In this document: positions 34,111 through 44,854 of the stretch, piece by piece
How positions within the stretch are numbered: position 1 is the first letter of the stretch
How the letters are laid out: each line of letters opens with the position of its first letter
From: Nectonema munidae
Taxonomy: Eukaryota > Nematomorpha > Nectonematoida > Nectonematidae
NCBI GenBank assembly: GCA_030549495.1
Contig: JAUIRK010001035.1
Location: 62,001-126,000 of the forward strand
Reading direction: 5' to 3'
Length of the DNA: 64,000 bases
Made by a program: the position numbers and the translations under genes
The notes under the pieces: model-generated
Databases searched by the model: none
What the model was told of the DNA's origin: nothing
Seen by the model: the letters and a program-made list of their open reading frames with translations, nothing else

Positions 34111-35095
34111 TTTTTTGCACAAGTAAACGTTAGGTAATTCGTGATTTTGAAGACGACAAACAATTTAGTTTGATTATTCAGAATCTTCACTTTTGCGACA
34201 ACAGCATTATTGATCTAACTGACAAGTGCGCAATATTTAGACCAATTTTAAATTTAATATGGGACAAATGTCAAAAATTTGCTTCGTTGACAAAAATAGT
34301 CGATGTTGATGAATCAATGATTCGTTATTATCGAAAGTTTGGTAGAATGCCTATGAAACCGATTCGTTCGGGATACAAATATGGTGCTTGCATTTAGAGG
34401 GAGGATAACTTTACTCTTTTGAAGTGTATCAAGGAAAAGGTTCAAAAAATGAATATAGTAAAAACTTTGGTTTAGGACCACGTGTTGTTCTTGGTTTATT
34501 AAAATCCTTACCAGAAGGAAATTTTACTGTATATATATTGACAACTACTTTAACTCAATACCACTTTTAAAATGCTTAAAAAATAAAAACATTGGATGTA
34601 CAGGAACAATAAAGTCCAACATGATACAAGATTGTCCATTACCTTCAAAAGCCGAATTGAAGAAAAAAAGATATAATATAGGTTATAATTACTGACATAA
34701 CTAACAGACTAAACAGACCTATCAATGGTTGGCACTGATCAGATGGATATCAAGCCTTTTCAACATACAGACCCTTTATCAGAAATAGAAAATGGTATTA
34801 GCCACTTTTTTATATTGTATAGAAATTAGGATGTATGATTCATGGTTATTGCACAAAAATATTGAAAAACCATGTACATTTTTGGAGCACATACGGTCAA
34901 TTGCGAATTCTTATTTACAAACTTATAGCCATGATAAAAAAAGTTATTCCAGCAAGAAACACAGTTTTTCACAATAGCCGTGTTTCTAAACGTTTAGATG
35001 ATTATGCGATATGATGGTTTGAATCATTGCACAAAGTGCAATGTAAAATTTCATGATTATTGTTTTTTCGCTTTTCATGGGTTAGGAATGGATAT
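33840..35095 (+). pseudogene. PGBD3-like piggyBac transposase fossil
   Basis: Second, different piggyBac lineage, on the plus strand. The N-terminal part reads DIFMAPPDDVNCLVEDSGDE (about 33918-33977), the acidic DSGDE stretch of PGBD2/3-type proteins. The core follows: VDESMIRYYRKFGRMPMKPI then RSGYKYG (34303-34390), EVYQGKGSKNEYS, GLGPRVVLGLLKSLPEGNFT, and NYFNSIPLLKCLK then CPLPSKAELKKKRY (34420-34670). The C-terminal Cys/His region is RYDGLNHCTKCNVKFHDYCF (about 35003-35065). Stops and frameshifts break it. A segment present in the second copy at 40621-40860 is missing here near 34690. Target ends (TTAA/CCC) were not fixed. Confidence 0.8.
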
Positions 35096-35674
35096 TTTAA
35101 ATAAAAATTTTTTGATTTATTTTTCTTTTATATATAAAACTAGAGTAAAAAAAATTATTATTTTAAACTACTCAATAACTATTAAATAGTTTAGATTAGT
35201 AAAGAATATTTGTAATTTAACATATGTTTAGTTACAAAAGGCTAATGGATTCTGGTTGCCCAAAAGAAACAGACACATTTAGTCATTCATTAAAGTGGTT
35301 TACAAAAATCATTGAAAAATTTGAAAATTTTATATTGAATTAAAGTAGAATATTGCAAAGTTTTATTCATTTAAAAAAATATAATTTTGGGCACTAATGG
35401 AAAGCACTAAAAATAAGCAAGTAAATCAGCAACAGGAAATTTTTGGAAGCAAAATTTACCACTTTGCAAGACTTAGGTTCTGTTCTTAAATGTAAAGCTG
35501 TTTTAATCGAAACTTGTAGGATGGTTAAGGGCCTTTACAAATGATAGCAACACCAAATGAGTTCAGGTAGATAAAATAATCAACATGCCATGTAACAGAG
35601 TAGAAAAATGTTTTGCAAAATTGATAAAAGTAGATTGAAAAATACTCTTATTTAAATTTTTTTAATAAGATTTA
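35096..35674. other. Spacer between piggyBac and hAT relics
   Basis: AT-rich. May include the 5' part of the hAT gene below, but no motif was recognised. Represented in damaged form at about 41080-41480. Confidence 0.35.
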
Positions 35675-37408
35675 ATTAATTTGAAAGCGGACACTCAATT
35701 TTATACAATAAAAGTTGATGGTACTAGAGATATATTAAACACAGAAGTTCTTGCTGTGGTAATATATCTACTTTTTCTTTATTACTAAATTTTCGGAATG
35801 GTTTTATATAGGTTGTGCGTTACTGCAAAAATAAAAAGGCTAAAGAGGATTTAATTGGGATACCTCACTTAACAAGTCTTAAAGCTAAGGATATTGCTGA
35901 AAGTATTATAGAAGCTTTGAGGTGTCACGAAATTCCAACTGATAACATTGTTGGCCAATGCTATGATGGGGCTAATGTTATGTCAGGTTAGTTGTTTTGT
36001 ATTTTTTTTATAAAGTTATAATATCAATTTAAATACAAGGAGCTAAAAATGGAGTGCAAAAGCACATAAATGATTTAATTGAGAAAGAAGCTTTTTATGT
36101 ACATTTCTTCAATCATCAACTTCATCTTGTTGTTATGCATTCTATGCAGCAAAACTCACAAAGTTAAAAATTTTTCGCAATGTGCAATGGACTTGAAAAA
36201 CTTTTTTCAAGATACGAAATTTCACAAATTTATGAAGGAGAAAAGTTGAAAAGGTTTTTACCTATGAGATGGACAAACCATTATGAAACTACCTGCATAG
36301 TGATGAAAAATCATCGAGAAATTTTGGATATATTAGAAAAGGGTATTCTTGTTAATTTCAACAAATATAACAACCTCATCTTTATTTTTCAAGGTATGGA
36401 AAGTCGTAACCAAGATATTTGTTTGAAATCAACAGGTTTATATAGCTTGTTGAAAAACAAGGAAATTGTTTTTACAGGCTTGGTTATCAAGAAGGTCTTA
36501 GATTTGGTTAAACCTTCCAATGATTATTTACAGGCATATTTTGCTCTATTAATTTTAAAAAATAATAAAAAAATTTTTTTAAGTTTGAAAATTGCGATAT
36601 TTTAAGCGCCTTGGATATGATCCATTATACGACAAAAGAAATAGAAGGCTTAAAAACCTCAAGAGAGTTTGATAGCATTTTTCATGAAATAAACAAGTAT
36701 GAAACCAATCAAAATTTCAACCGAAGAAAAAATCTGAAAACTTCATCATCTAATAATGAAGGTAAAATACTACCTAAATTTACTAACTTAATTTTACTGT
36801 ATCTTAATTGAAAAAAAATTGCGATAGTTTATACAACTTTCTAAAGAAAGCAACAAACTCTATTTTGAAACCTTGATGAACAAGCTCGTTGATTCTTTAA
36901 TTCAGGAACTTTCACTAAGGTTTTTTTTTTAAACTTTTTATTTCAATTATATATGTCTTTTTGGAAGATTTTAAAATTTTGAAGGTTTTTTTATAATTTA
37001 TTTTAAATTTAGTTAAACTTGGAAAATATTTTTTAGCCTTTCATACTTTCAAAGTATGATAAGAAAATACACAAATGCCTTGAAGATGTCTTTTCTATAT
37101 TTTACAACATGAAAGAGGCATTTCCAAATCTTTTTACACTATATGCTGGTATGATTTCAAACAACTTTGATATGTGATAGAAAGTGTTCAATTTTTTAAG
37201 GTTGCATCAATTTTGGTGTTTCAACAGCAGTTTGTGAAAGAGTGTTTTCAAATTTGAAAAGGGTTTTCACCCCAACAAAAAGTGCTTGCAATCAAGAAAG
37301 AAAAGAAGCTCTTGTTTTACTGTCCTCATGAAGGATTATACTTCAGAAGTCACAAAAGAAGAATATATGCATGAGTTTAGTTTGAGAAAAAGACTAATCC
37401 TATTTTGA
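35675..37408 (+). pseudogene. ZMYM1-like hAT transposase gene with small introns, lightly damaged
   Basis: C-terminal two thirds of a ZMYM1-like hAT transposase. Readable pieces: first catalytic region KVDGTRDI (35712); RYCKNKKAKEDLIGIPHLTS; second region GQCYDGANVMSG (about 35952); GVQKHINDLI then FFNHQLHLVV; RWTNHYETTC (36267); LSALDMIH then REFDSIFHEI; KLYFETLMNKLVDSL; and the hATC dimerisation box STAVCERVFSNLKRVF (37222), ending KDYTSEVTKEEYMHEF near 37335-37380. Frames are joined by short putative introns with GT-AG ends that keep phase: 35759-35811, 35987-36039, 36343-36393, 36762-36846, 36920-37036 and 37149-37200, plus a GC-AG one at 36534-36583. Damage seen: one in-frame TAA (36165) and about two frame slips (near 37037 and 37329). 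The zinc-finger N-terminus is not found. It could be an element or a domesticated copy. Confidence 0.75.
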
Positions 37409-37504
37409 AATTAATATTTAATGAAATTTTTGAGAATAAAAATTTCCCAGTTTATGACAAAAATTTAATAATGTGATTTGCCCCCCATGAAAAATAAAAA
37501 AAAG

Positions 37505-37965
37505 AGATACTTTAATAAGTTAAAATGAACAAGAGCATACCATCCTGATTAAAATAAGGATTAGATGCATTTAACTGAAAAAGTGGATAAAAGTATATTT
37601 AAAAGCCGTACCTTTCATTTCTTATTGAAAAAACCATGCTATTTTAGGCTTATATAGCTATATAGATATAATTTTATTGTAAACGGCAGTGTCAGTAAAT
37701 TATTTTAAAGAAAATTCGCATGACAAATAATATTTATCAATGTCATTAACTGACCGTCAGTTTAAAAAATGTCATAGTAGCATTTTGAAAGTGAATTTCA
37801 AAATACTCAATGGTTTTTAGAAGGATTTGAGTTGGTTTATTAAAATAGTGGTTTCAGTGTACTTTAACTAAAAAAGAGAAAATGTATAGTTTTTTAAAAA
37901 AAAATAAGTTAAAATTATCAGGTAAAGTGTCAACGACTGATAAAAAGGTTAGTGGATGTAACAAA
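37505..37965. repeat. Segment A, second copy
   Basis: Matches 24944-25440. The first about 230 bp are nearly identical, including GACTGAAAAAGTGG-type stretches and AACTGACCGTCAGTTTAAAA. From about 37890 the match breaks up by deletions and passes into the damaged copy that follows. Confidence 0.9.
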
Positions 37966-39991
37966 AAGGCCCTAAAAAAATCAACAAACGTACTTGGCCA
38001 CAAACTCCGCTAGTCTATAATCTAAAACAATTCTCCGTATTTATTTAAAAAGGCCAAAGCCTCAAATGTGTAAATCTAAAATATAGTTTATAAGTCCGTT
38101 AAAACAAAAATTATATCCGAGGCCTGTATAAGGTTTGTTGGTTTTCTATTTGTTTTTTATATATTTTTTATACTATTTTCTTTTCCTGACTCTCCCCTTC
38201 CAGAAAGGTATTTTATTTGATTTTTTTTTTTCCTTTTTTTTTTTAATTTCTTTTTTTATTTTTTCAGTTCCAAAATTATTTTTTTTTTTCTTTTGTTTTT
38301 CTCGGTTTTTTTGGTTTTTTTAGGTTTTCGTCTTTTTTCGTATTCTTTTTAATTTAAGTATTGGGAGAAGGTATTCAAAAAAATACTTTATAAAAAGTAA
38401 TAAAATCTATTATATTATATTAAGAAATATTTTGTTTTTTTCTAAATTTTTTTATCTACTTATATTTATTTTTTGTTATTCAGTCTCTTAATAGTATGTA
38501 GAAGTGATATAAAACTATTTGTTTTATACCTAAGTTAAAAAATTTTTCTTTTTATAATATAGTATCAAATCCTTTTAACTTATAAAATATTTTTCTATTT
38601 AAAAAAAAAAGTAAAAGAAAAAAAAAAAATTGTCAAAAAAAAAAACCTTTATTTATTTTTTTTTTTTTGTATTTTATGGTTTTATTATTTTTTAAATTTT
38701 TTTTTTGTTTTTATTGTAACACCCCTAGATCCCTTTCAACAAATCAATCTCCAACACACCCTTATTTTGTTGAGAAGTATTTCTCCAATCATATTAATCA
38801 GCAACACAATTTCGGGTTTAAAGGGTTTTTTTTTCGTTATTCTTTTAAAAAACATTTAGTTTTTTTGTAGCACATATAGAAACAAAATAAAATTATAGTG
38901 AATTAATTCTTTTAAGGAAGTTTTAATAATAAAAACCCCTTCTACAATCAGTTTGTTTGAAAAAAGCGTATAAATGGATTTAATTTTCTTCCCTATTTTT
39001 TTTTATAGTAAAAAAACTCATATTTAATAAATAAATTGTTTTTTTAAAAAAATTTTTATATTTTTAAGTTGTATATTTTGTATTTAATAAAAAAATTATA
39101 TTTGTTTAGAATATTATTTTTTTTATACTTCAAATTCTAAAAAAGTACCCTATATAAAAATCGATATATATATTAAAAAATTTGTCTTTTTATTTGCCTA
39201 AAAGTTAATTAAAATAATAAGTATTCTTTATGATTAGTATAAAATAAAATTTGGTTGGATAAGATAAAAACGTATATTTTATTCGATCAAATCCAAGGAG
39301 AAGGAATACAGCACCAGACCACATAGAATTACTACAGCCGTAAAAATAAAAATTTTCAGATTTGTACTTTTGAAAAGTAGGGTTTAATTTTAGATTACCT
39401 AAAGTAAGATTTTGATATAACGTTTAATTAATAATCAGATTATCATTTAAATTATATGTATTCTTTTAAGATTATGATTGGATGTAGTTTCATTAAACGA
39501 TTTGACTTCAATTAAAAGTTCCATTAAAATTTTAAAATAATCATTTTATTAAACGGATATAAAATAAAATTTTTTTGTGTTGATTCTGGCATCAAAAAAA
39601 TTAAAGAGATTTTTTACTTCCCTTGAGGATATTAGTCTTCGAAATTATGAAAATACTCTATCATATCCTATCCAAAAAAATACTAAATCAAAACATAATT
39701 TAAAAATACAATTCATATCCTAAGATAAATTTTTTCTCTTTTAAAAATAAAAAATTAAGCAAAGTAAAAAAGTAAATAAAGAATAAACATATTCCTATAG
39801 GTAGGGGAAATTTATTTTTGATTTTTTCAATAGTTTTTTCAACTTTCTCTTTTTAAGATTTAAACAGATATATAAGTAAAAGGTTGAGGTGGGAGGCTGC
39901 AGTTTGTTCTACTCCAAAAATAAAATCAACTCCTTCATGATCTGTGAGTGAGAGGATAGACTTTTTTAATAGAGAGCTAGCTCAACTTTAG

Positions 39992-40105
39992 CAGAGTAAG
40001 GTTGGTAGGACTGGGTTTCGATAATCAAGCTTGGTTGATCCCCATAAGCCTACTTTCCATAGTTGATAAGCATTCCTTTTCGATAAACCCGATACTTTAC
40101 TATAA
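39992..40105 (+). mobile_element. tRNA-derived SINE, family A (damaged duplicate)
   Basis: GAGTAAGGTTGGTAGGACTG, then GGGTTTCGATAATCAAGC, then AAGCCTACTTTCCATAG, in the same flanks as the copy at 32323-32466, with about a fifth of the bases missing. It is a duplicate of that insertion, not a new one. Confidence 0.75.
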
Positions 40106-40620
40106 AGTATTTTCTTCCGTTTTTGCGTTGTAATTTTTGTTATTGAGTATAGTATGTAAACAATCATTTTTCCCCTATTTTTTATCCTCTTTTCCCTTTT
40201 CTTTTCATACTTTATATCTTCTAAATAATTTTCTTTTTTACTCCCTCTAACTTAGATTATATAAAATTTTTTATGTTTTTTTATTATTTAATATTGTATT
40301 TCTATAAAAACATTAAATAAGTAAAAAAAATATAAACTCTTAATTTTTTTGTAGTGGTTAATATACCTGTTTCGTTTTGAGAACATATTTGATATATCTA
40401 TTTAAAATTTTTAAATAAAAAAAGTCGTGGATTCGATTCGGAGTTTCCGAAGGTGTTAGGGGGGTTTTTACTTTTGAAGTGTATTAAGATAATATAATTT
40501 AGATTCTTTTTAACTTACACTTATAATATCCTTACAACTTTAAAATAAAAATAAAAGTGTCCACGTATCCATTATTCAAGAATTGAAGAAAAAAGATATA
40601 TTATAGGTTATAAAGATGCA

Positions 40621-40860
40621 AACACGAGAGTTGAATTAGTGATGTTGAATGATAATGGACCTCTGATATTTGCGTCTAACTTGAGAGTATTGAGCCTTCA
40701 TGGTGAAAGTAAGTTAAAGAATATGTTGCATTTAGAACAATCATTAAAAAGGTTGCACATAGATGGATATCAAGCCTTTTCAATCGACCCTTTATCAGAA
40801 ATAGAAAGTATTAGCCTTTTATATTGTATAGAAATTAGGATGTATGATTCATGTTATTAA
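40621..40860 (+). pseudogene. PGBD3-like piggyBac segment in the second copy
   Basis: One open frame reads ANTRVELVMLNDNGPLIFAS, then NLRVLSLHGESK, and on through HIDGYQAFSIDPLSEIES to EIRMYDSC. The ND-N-P-ASN part fits the WNDN-V-ASN region of PGBD proteins that follows the ELKKKRY motif. About 110 bp of it (40628-40765) have no counterpart at 34690-34740 in the first copy. It is part of a broken element. Confidence 0.6.
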
Positions 40861-41485
40861 AAAGAAAACCTTACATTTTTACATGCATTCAATTCTTATT
40901 TACAACTTATAGCCTTAAAAAGTATCAAAACCTTTTTCAATAGCCGTGTTTCTAACGTTTAGATGTTATGGATATGATGGTTTGAATATTAAGTCATTAA
41001 AATTTCATGATTATTGTTTTTTCGTTTTATGGGTTAGGATGGATATTTTAAATAAATTTTTTTGATTTATTTTTCTTTTATATATAAAACTAGAGTAAAA
41101 AATATTATTTTAACTACTCAATACTATTAAATAGTTTAGATAGTAAAGAATATTTGTAATTTAATATTTTAGTTAAGGCTATGGATTCTTCCAAAAAAAT
41201 AGTCTATTAAAGTGGTTTAAAAATATGAAAAATTTGAAAATTTTATATTGAATAAAGTAGAAATTGAAGTTTTATTCATTAAAAAAAATAATTTGGCACT
41301 AATGGAAAGCTAAAAAAAATAAAAGAAATTTGGAAAATTACCTTTGAAAGACTTAGTTTCTGTTCTTAAATGTAAAGCTATTTTAATCGAAACTTTAGGA
41401 GGGTTAAGGGCTTTAATAACAAAAAGGTAGTAAAATAATCAAGTAGTAAAGTTTGAAAGATAAAAGTAGTAAAAACAAATTAGTT

Positions 41486-43240
41486 AACCCACTTGTGAAC
41501 ACTCAATCATTTTGTAATGACACTACATGGTGCAACCTATCGACGTGTGCCACTTTGCCGCAAAGAATTTTAAATGCACGCTTAAAATTTTAATATATCA
41601 AAATTTTGAAATTTTTTTTTTTTCTTCTTCTAAAACTTTAATAGTACTTAAAAAGTCCTTCAAAATTTTGTTCAGCTGCACATTATTAAAAAATGTTATA
41701 GCTAAATTGATTTTTTTAGTAAAGTGAAAGTGTTTTAAAAGTTACTATTTCTTGTCTCAGTTAATATCTACTTCTATTTTATTTTTTAAAAGAACGTTTT
41801 TTCTTTCTAATAATAATCTCACTCCCTGCAAATTTGTACTAATAATCAGATACACAAAAAAATCTTTTAAGCATTTTCTTGTTTTTTAATAGTTTAAAAA
41901 CGTTAAAAAATATAAGGAGACCTTCAAATAAGTAAGATTTTTATATTATTATCAAAAAATTTTCTAGAGTTGTGAACAATTTATATTACTTATATATAAG
42001 TTTTCTTTTATTTTATAATAAATATTACTTATATATAAGTTTTCTTTAATCTATTATATAATAATATCAACGAAGAGATAGCGAATCATATATATATATA
42101 TATATAGGTATATTTCACTTTTTTGCGAACCTATTTTCTTTTTAATTTTAGTGCTCAGCGTGAAAAATTTTTAAGATGAAGCCCCGTTTTCCATTTTTTT
42201 TATACGTATTTACCTTATTTTCAATAAACTCATTTTAAAAGAATAAAAAATATCCTTTTATTTTTTGAATTTTTAGTTTTCAAAAATAAATTTTTTTTAT
42301 AATCCTTGAAGATAATTTTGATTTTTTATATATTTTAGGTTAAAAAGAATCAATATTTTTCAATTTTTGCACATAATAATAATTGATATTTAAACATACT
42401 ACGGTGGAAAAATTTAGAAAAATTTTTTTTAATTTTTTTGAAAAATTGGGGTTAATTTTTCGAAAAATTTTAAACTTATCCAATTTTCTATTTTATTGTC
42501 TTTTAAAGAAATTTATACAATTGAAATGTAAAAATATTTTAAATAAAATTTTTAAAACTTTTTTATTTGAATAAAAATAAAAATTCAACTTTGACCTCAA
42601 AAAAATTAAAAAATCATCGACATTTAAAAAATTATATTTGATAATAAATTCTATCAGAATACGCTTTTAAATTTTTATTTTTTTTTTATTTTTCGATTTT
42701 TCAGGCCTTTTTCAGGGCAAATAACTTTTATCACTTCTCCTCTATATTCAAAATAATTTTATATATTTTTAGAATCCTCTTATCACTCATTGAATAAATA
42801 TACTTTATTTTAATAAATCTTTTATTATAAAAATAATATATTTGTATATTTTGTATATATCGTCATAATGTACTTATTTTAATAAAAAATTCATTTGCAT
42901 TAAAAAATTTTACATTCTCAATATCATCCATTCAATTAATGGCTGATGATAGTTTATTCATTCTTCTGAATGAAGATAATAAATTTATAAGAACTATTTC
43001 AAACTATATTTTTAATAAAACATGATTCTTTATTAAAAGTTGTTTTCCTTAATTTATAAATTTTGTTTTTTTTAGATTTCTATAAATTGTGATACCTACT
43101 ATTGATAATAATTTTTAAATAACTAATAGTTTTATTAATAGATTTCCTTAAAATCTAAATATTTAGTTATAAATTTTATTTTTCAATAATATATTCTATA
43201 ATCATATTTAGTTTATAAATTTATTTTTTAAACCTATTAC
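41486..43240. other. Non-coding, AT-rich
   Basis: No gene recognised. A direct repeat of about 26 bp (ATTACTTATATATAAGTTTT) occurs at about 41984 and 42023, and an (AT)n tract lies at 42090-42108. The frames at 41527 and 42383 are low-complexity. Confidence 0.45.
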
Positions 43241-43944
43241 CTACACCGCTAATATCTTCCTAGATCAGGATACGGACCTAGATCGATAATGATCTTTCAG
43301 CCTAGACAGTAATATCTTTAACGGACCTAGACGATAAAATATCTTTACGACTAGAGGTACTGGACCTAGATACAAATATCTTCAACCTAGGATCAGTTAA
43401 AATGATCTTTAACTGGACCTAGGATCACGGTCCAATGTCTTTAACTGGACCTAGAATCACGCCTAAATGATCTTTAACGGACCTATGTACAATGATCTTT
43501 CGCCTGGGATCACGGTACAATGATCTTTACAGGACCTAGGATCACGGTACCAATGATCTTTCACGTCCTAGAATCACGGTATCAATGATCTGTCCACGTC
43601 CTAGAATCAGTAAATGATCTGTACGTCCTAGAATCACAGTACAATATCTTTAACTGGACCTATGAATCACATACCAATGATCTTTCATAGGCCTAAGATC
43701 AGGTACCAATGATCTTTACAGACTAGGATAGGGTAAATGATCTGTCACACGTCCTAGAATCACATAAATGATCTTCCCGTCTTAGAATCACATAAATGAT
43801 CTGTCAACGTCCTAGAATCACATAGAATGATCTGTCAAGTCCTAGAATCACATAGAATGATCTGTCACAGTCCTAATGTGGCTCCTAGCTTTTTGAGATC
43901 CTACGTCTCGAGCGAAGCGAGAGACAAACACAGAGACCGTCTAG
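43241..43944 (+). mobile_element. Helentron-like element carrying a minisatellite
   Basis: About 15-17 tandem units of about 35-40 bp (core CCTAGGATCACGGTACCAAT then GATCTTTAAC) run from about 43255 to 43875. After them come a hairpin, GTCTCGAGCGAAGCGAGAGAC in two arms (43905-43925), the shared AAACACAGAGACCG block and CTAG (43941-43944). Internal minisatellites plus a 3' hairpin and CTAG end are typical of Helentron-derived non-autonomous elements. The 5' end is not fixed. Many units lack one to several bases, much like the damage in the preceding region. Confidence 0.6.
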
Positions 43945-43984
43945 TTTTATAATAAAATTTTCAAATTTAATTATTTAATTATTA

Positions 43985-44854
43985 TTAATAAACATCAAGC
44001 CTCAGGGTAAAGGAAAAACCCCAGATAAAATGTTTTGTGCGATTAAAGTTTTTCGAAAAAAGCTATCAGTTTTTGAACGTGACATTATATCTAATGATTT
44101 AAAATACTTTCCAAATTTAAAAAAGCATTATGAGACATTTGAAGCTGCTGAAATAGATCTTTCACTCAAACAAAAACTTATTAAAGATTTTCATTTTTGT
44201 TTCATTAGCAATTAGTGAGTTTGATGAAAGGTTCAAAGATATTGAAAAAACACTTGAATTCATTATTTTTCCAGACAAAGCAAATTATTCAGAAATCAAT
44301 CTCACTAAACTGAACTGGCTTGATTTATATTCTTTAGAAATGGAACTTTTGGAGTTTAAAGAGAGTGCTATTTGGTGCGAAAAGTTTCAAGAACTGCGTA
44401 AAACACTCGGAAATATTGAATGTTAATCTTCTGCAAATGGAACGCCAGAATTAAGTTACGAAAATTGTGTTCTTGAAACTTGGAATTCTTTGCCAGTTGA
44501 TTTCAAATCTATGAAAACACTTGGTCTTGCAATAATTATCTTGTTTGGATCTTCATATTTTTGTGAACAATTATTCTCATCATTAAACTATATTAAGTCT
44601 GACAGAAGAAATCGACTCACAGATCAAATAAGTTCTGCTTGCATAGCCTAGCACACTGAATACGTTCCAATGAATCACAAGTGGTCTACTAAAATGCCAC
44701 AACAGTCTTCACATTAAAGTTTGTTAATGTCTTATTTTTAAACAATATCAACTGTTTTTTTGCAAATAAAAAAACTTTTTTTAATCTGGCACGCAGAAAA
44801 TTTTTTTGACAAAAAAAATTGAAACGCAGCATAAAAAAGGTTTGCCAATCACTG
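43985..44854 (+). pseudogene. GTF2IRD2-like hAT transposase fossil with 3' terminus
   Basis: C-terminal half of a hAT transposase of the kind from which GTF2IRD2 derives. Frames read MFCAIKVFRKKLSVFERDI (44030), SEFDERFKDIEKTLEF (about 44215), LETWNSLPVDFKSMKTLG (about 44478), then GSSYFCEQLFSSLNYIKSD and RRNRLTDQISSACIA (44549-44650), the hATC dimerisation domain. At least one frameshift (about 44190-44210) and two stops. The 3' end GGTTTGCCAATCACTG at 44839-44854 is a plausible hAT inverted repeat (CAGTGATTGGCAAACC on the other strand). The 5' half is cut off next to the Helentron-like CTAG end. Confidence 0.8.

Larger units (their letters stand above)
37966..41485. repeat. Shortened, deletion-riddled copy of about 29.1-35.6 kb
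   Basis: Landmarks follow the order of the first copy: 38440-38500 matches about 29240-29285, 39000-39240 matches 30890-31195, 39340-39850 matches 31390-32160, 39855-40140 matches 32158-32500 (including the SINE), 40455-40480 matches 34405-34430, 40590-41180 matches 34650-35220, and 41340-41480 matches 35455-35650. Differences are overwhelmingly one- to few-base losses with few substitutions. The minus-strand piggyBac region (32,520-34,390) is not represented. Open frames here (38135, 38667, 40639) are not genes. Confidence 0.8.

Noticed and set aside
38135-38870. Open frames of 62 and 67 codons
   Set aside because: They read Phe/Leu-rich low complexity from T runs inside the damaged duplicate.
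43255-43875. CRISPR-like array
   Set aside because: Direct tandem units without unique spacers, in eukaryotic DNA, next to a Helentron-like end; it is a minisatellite.
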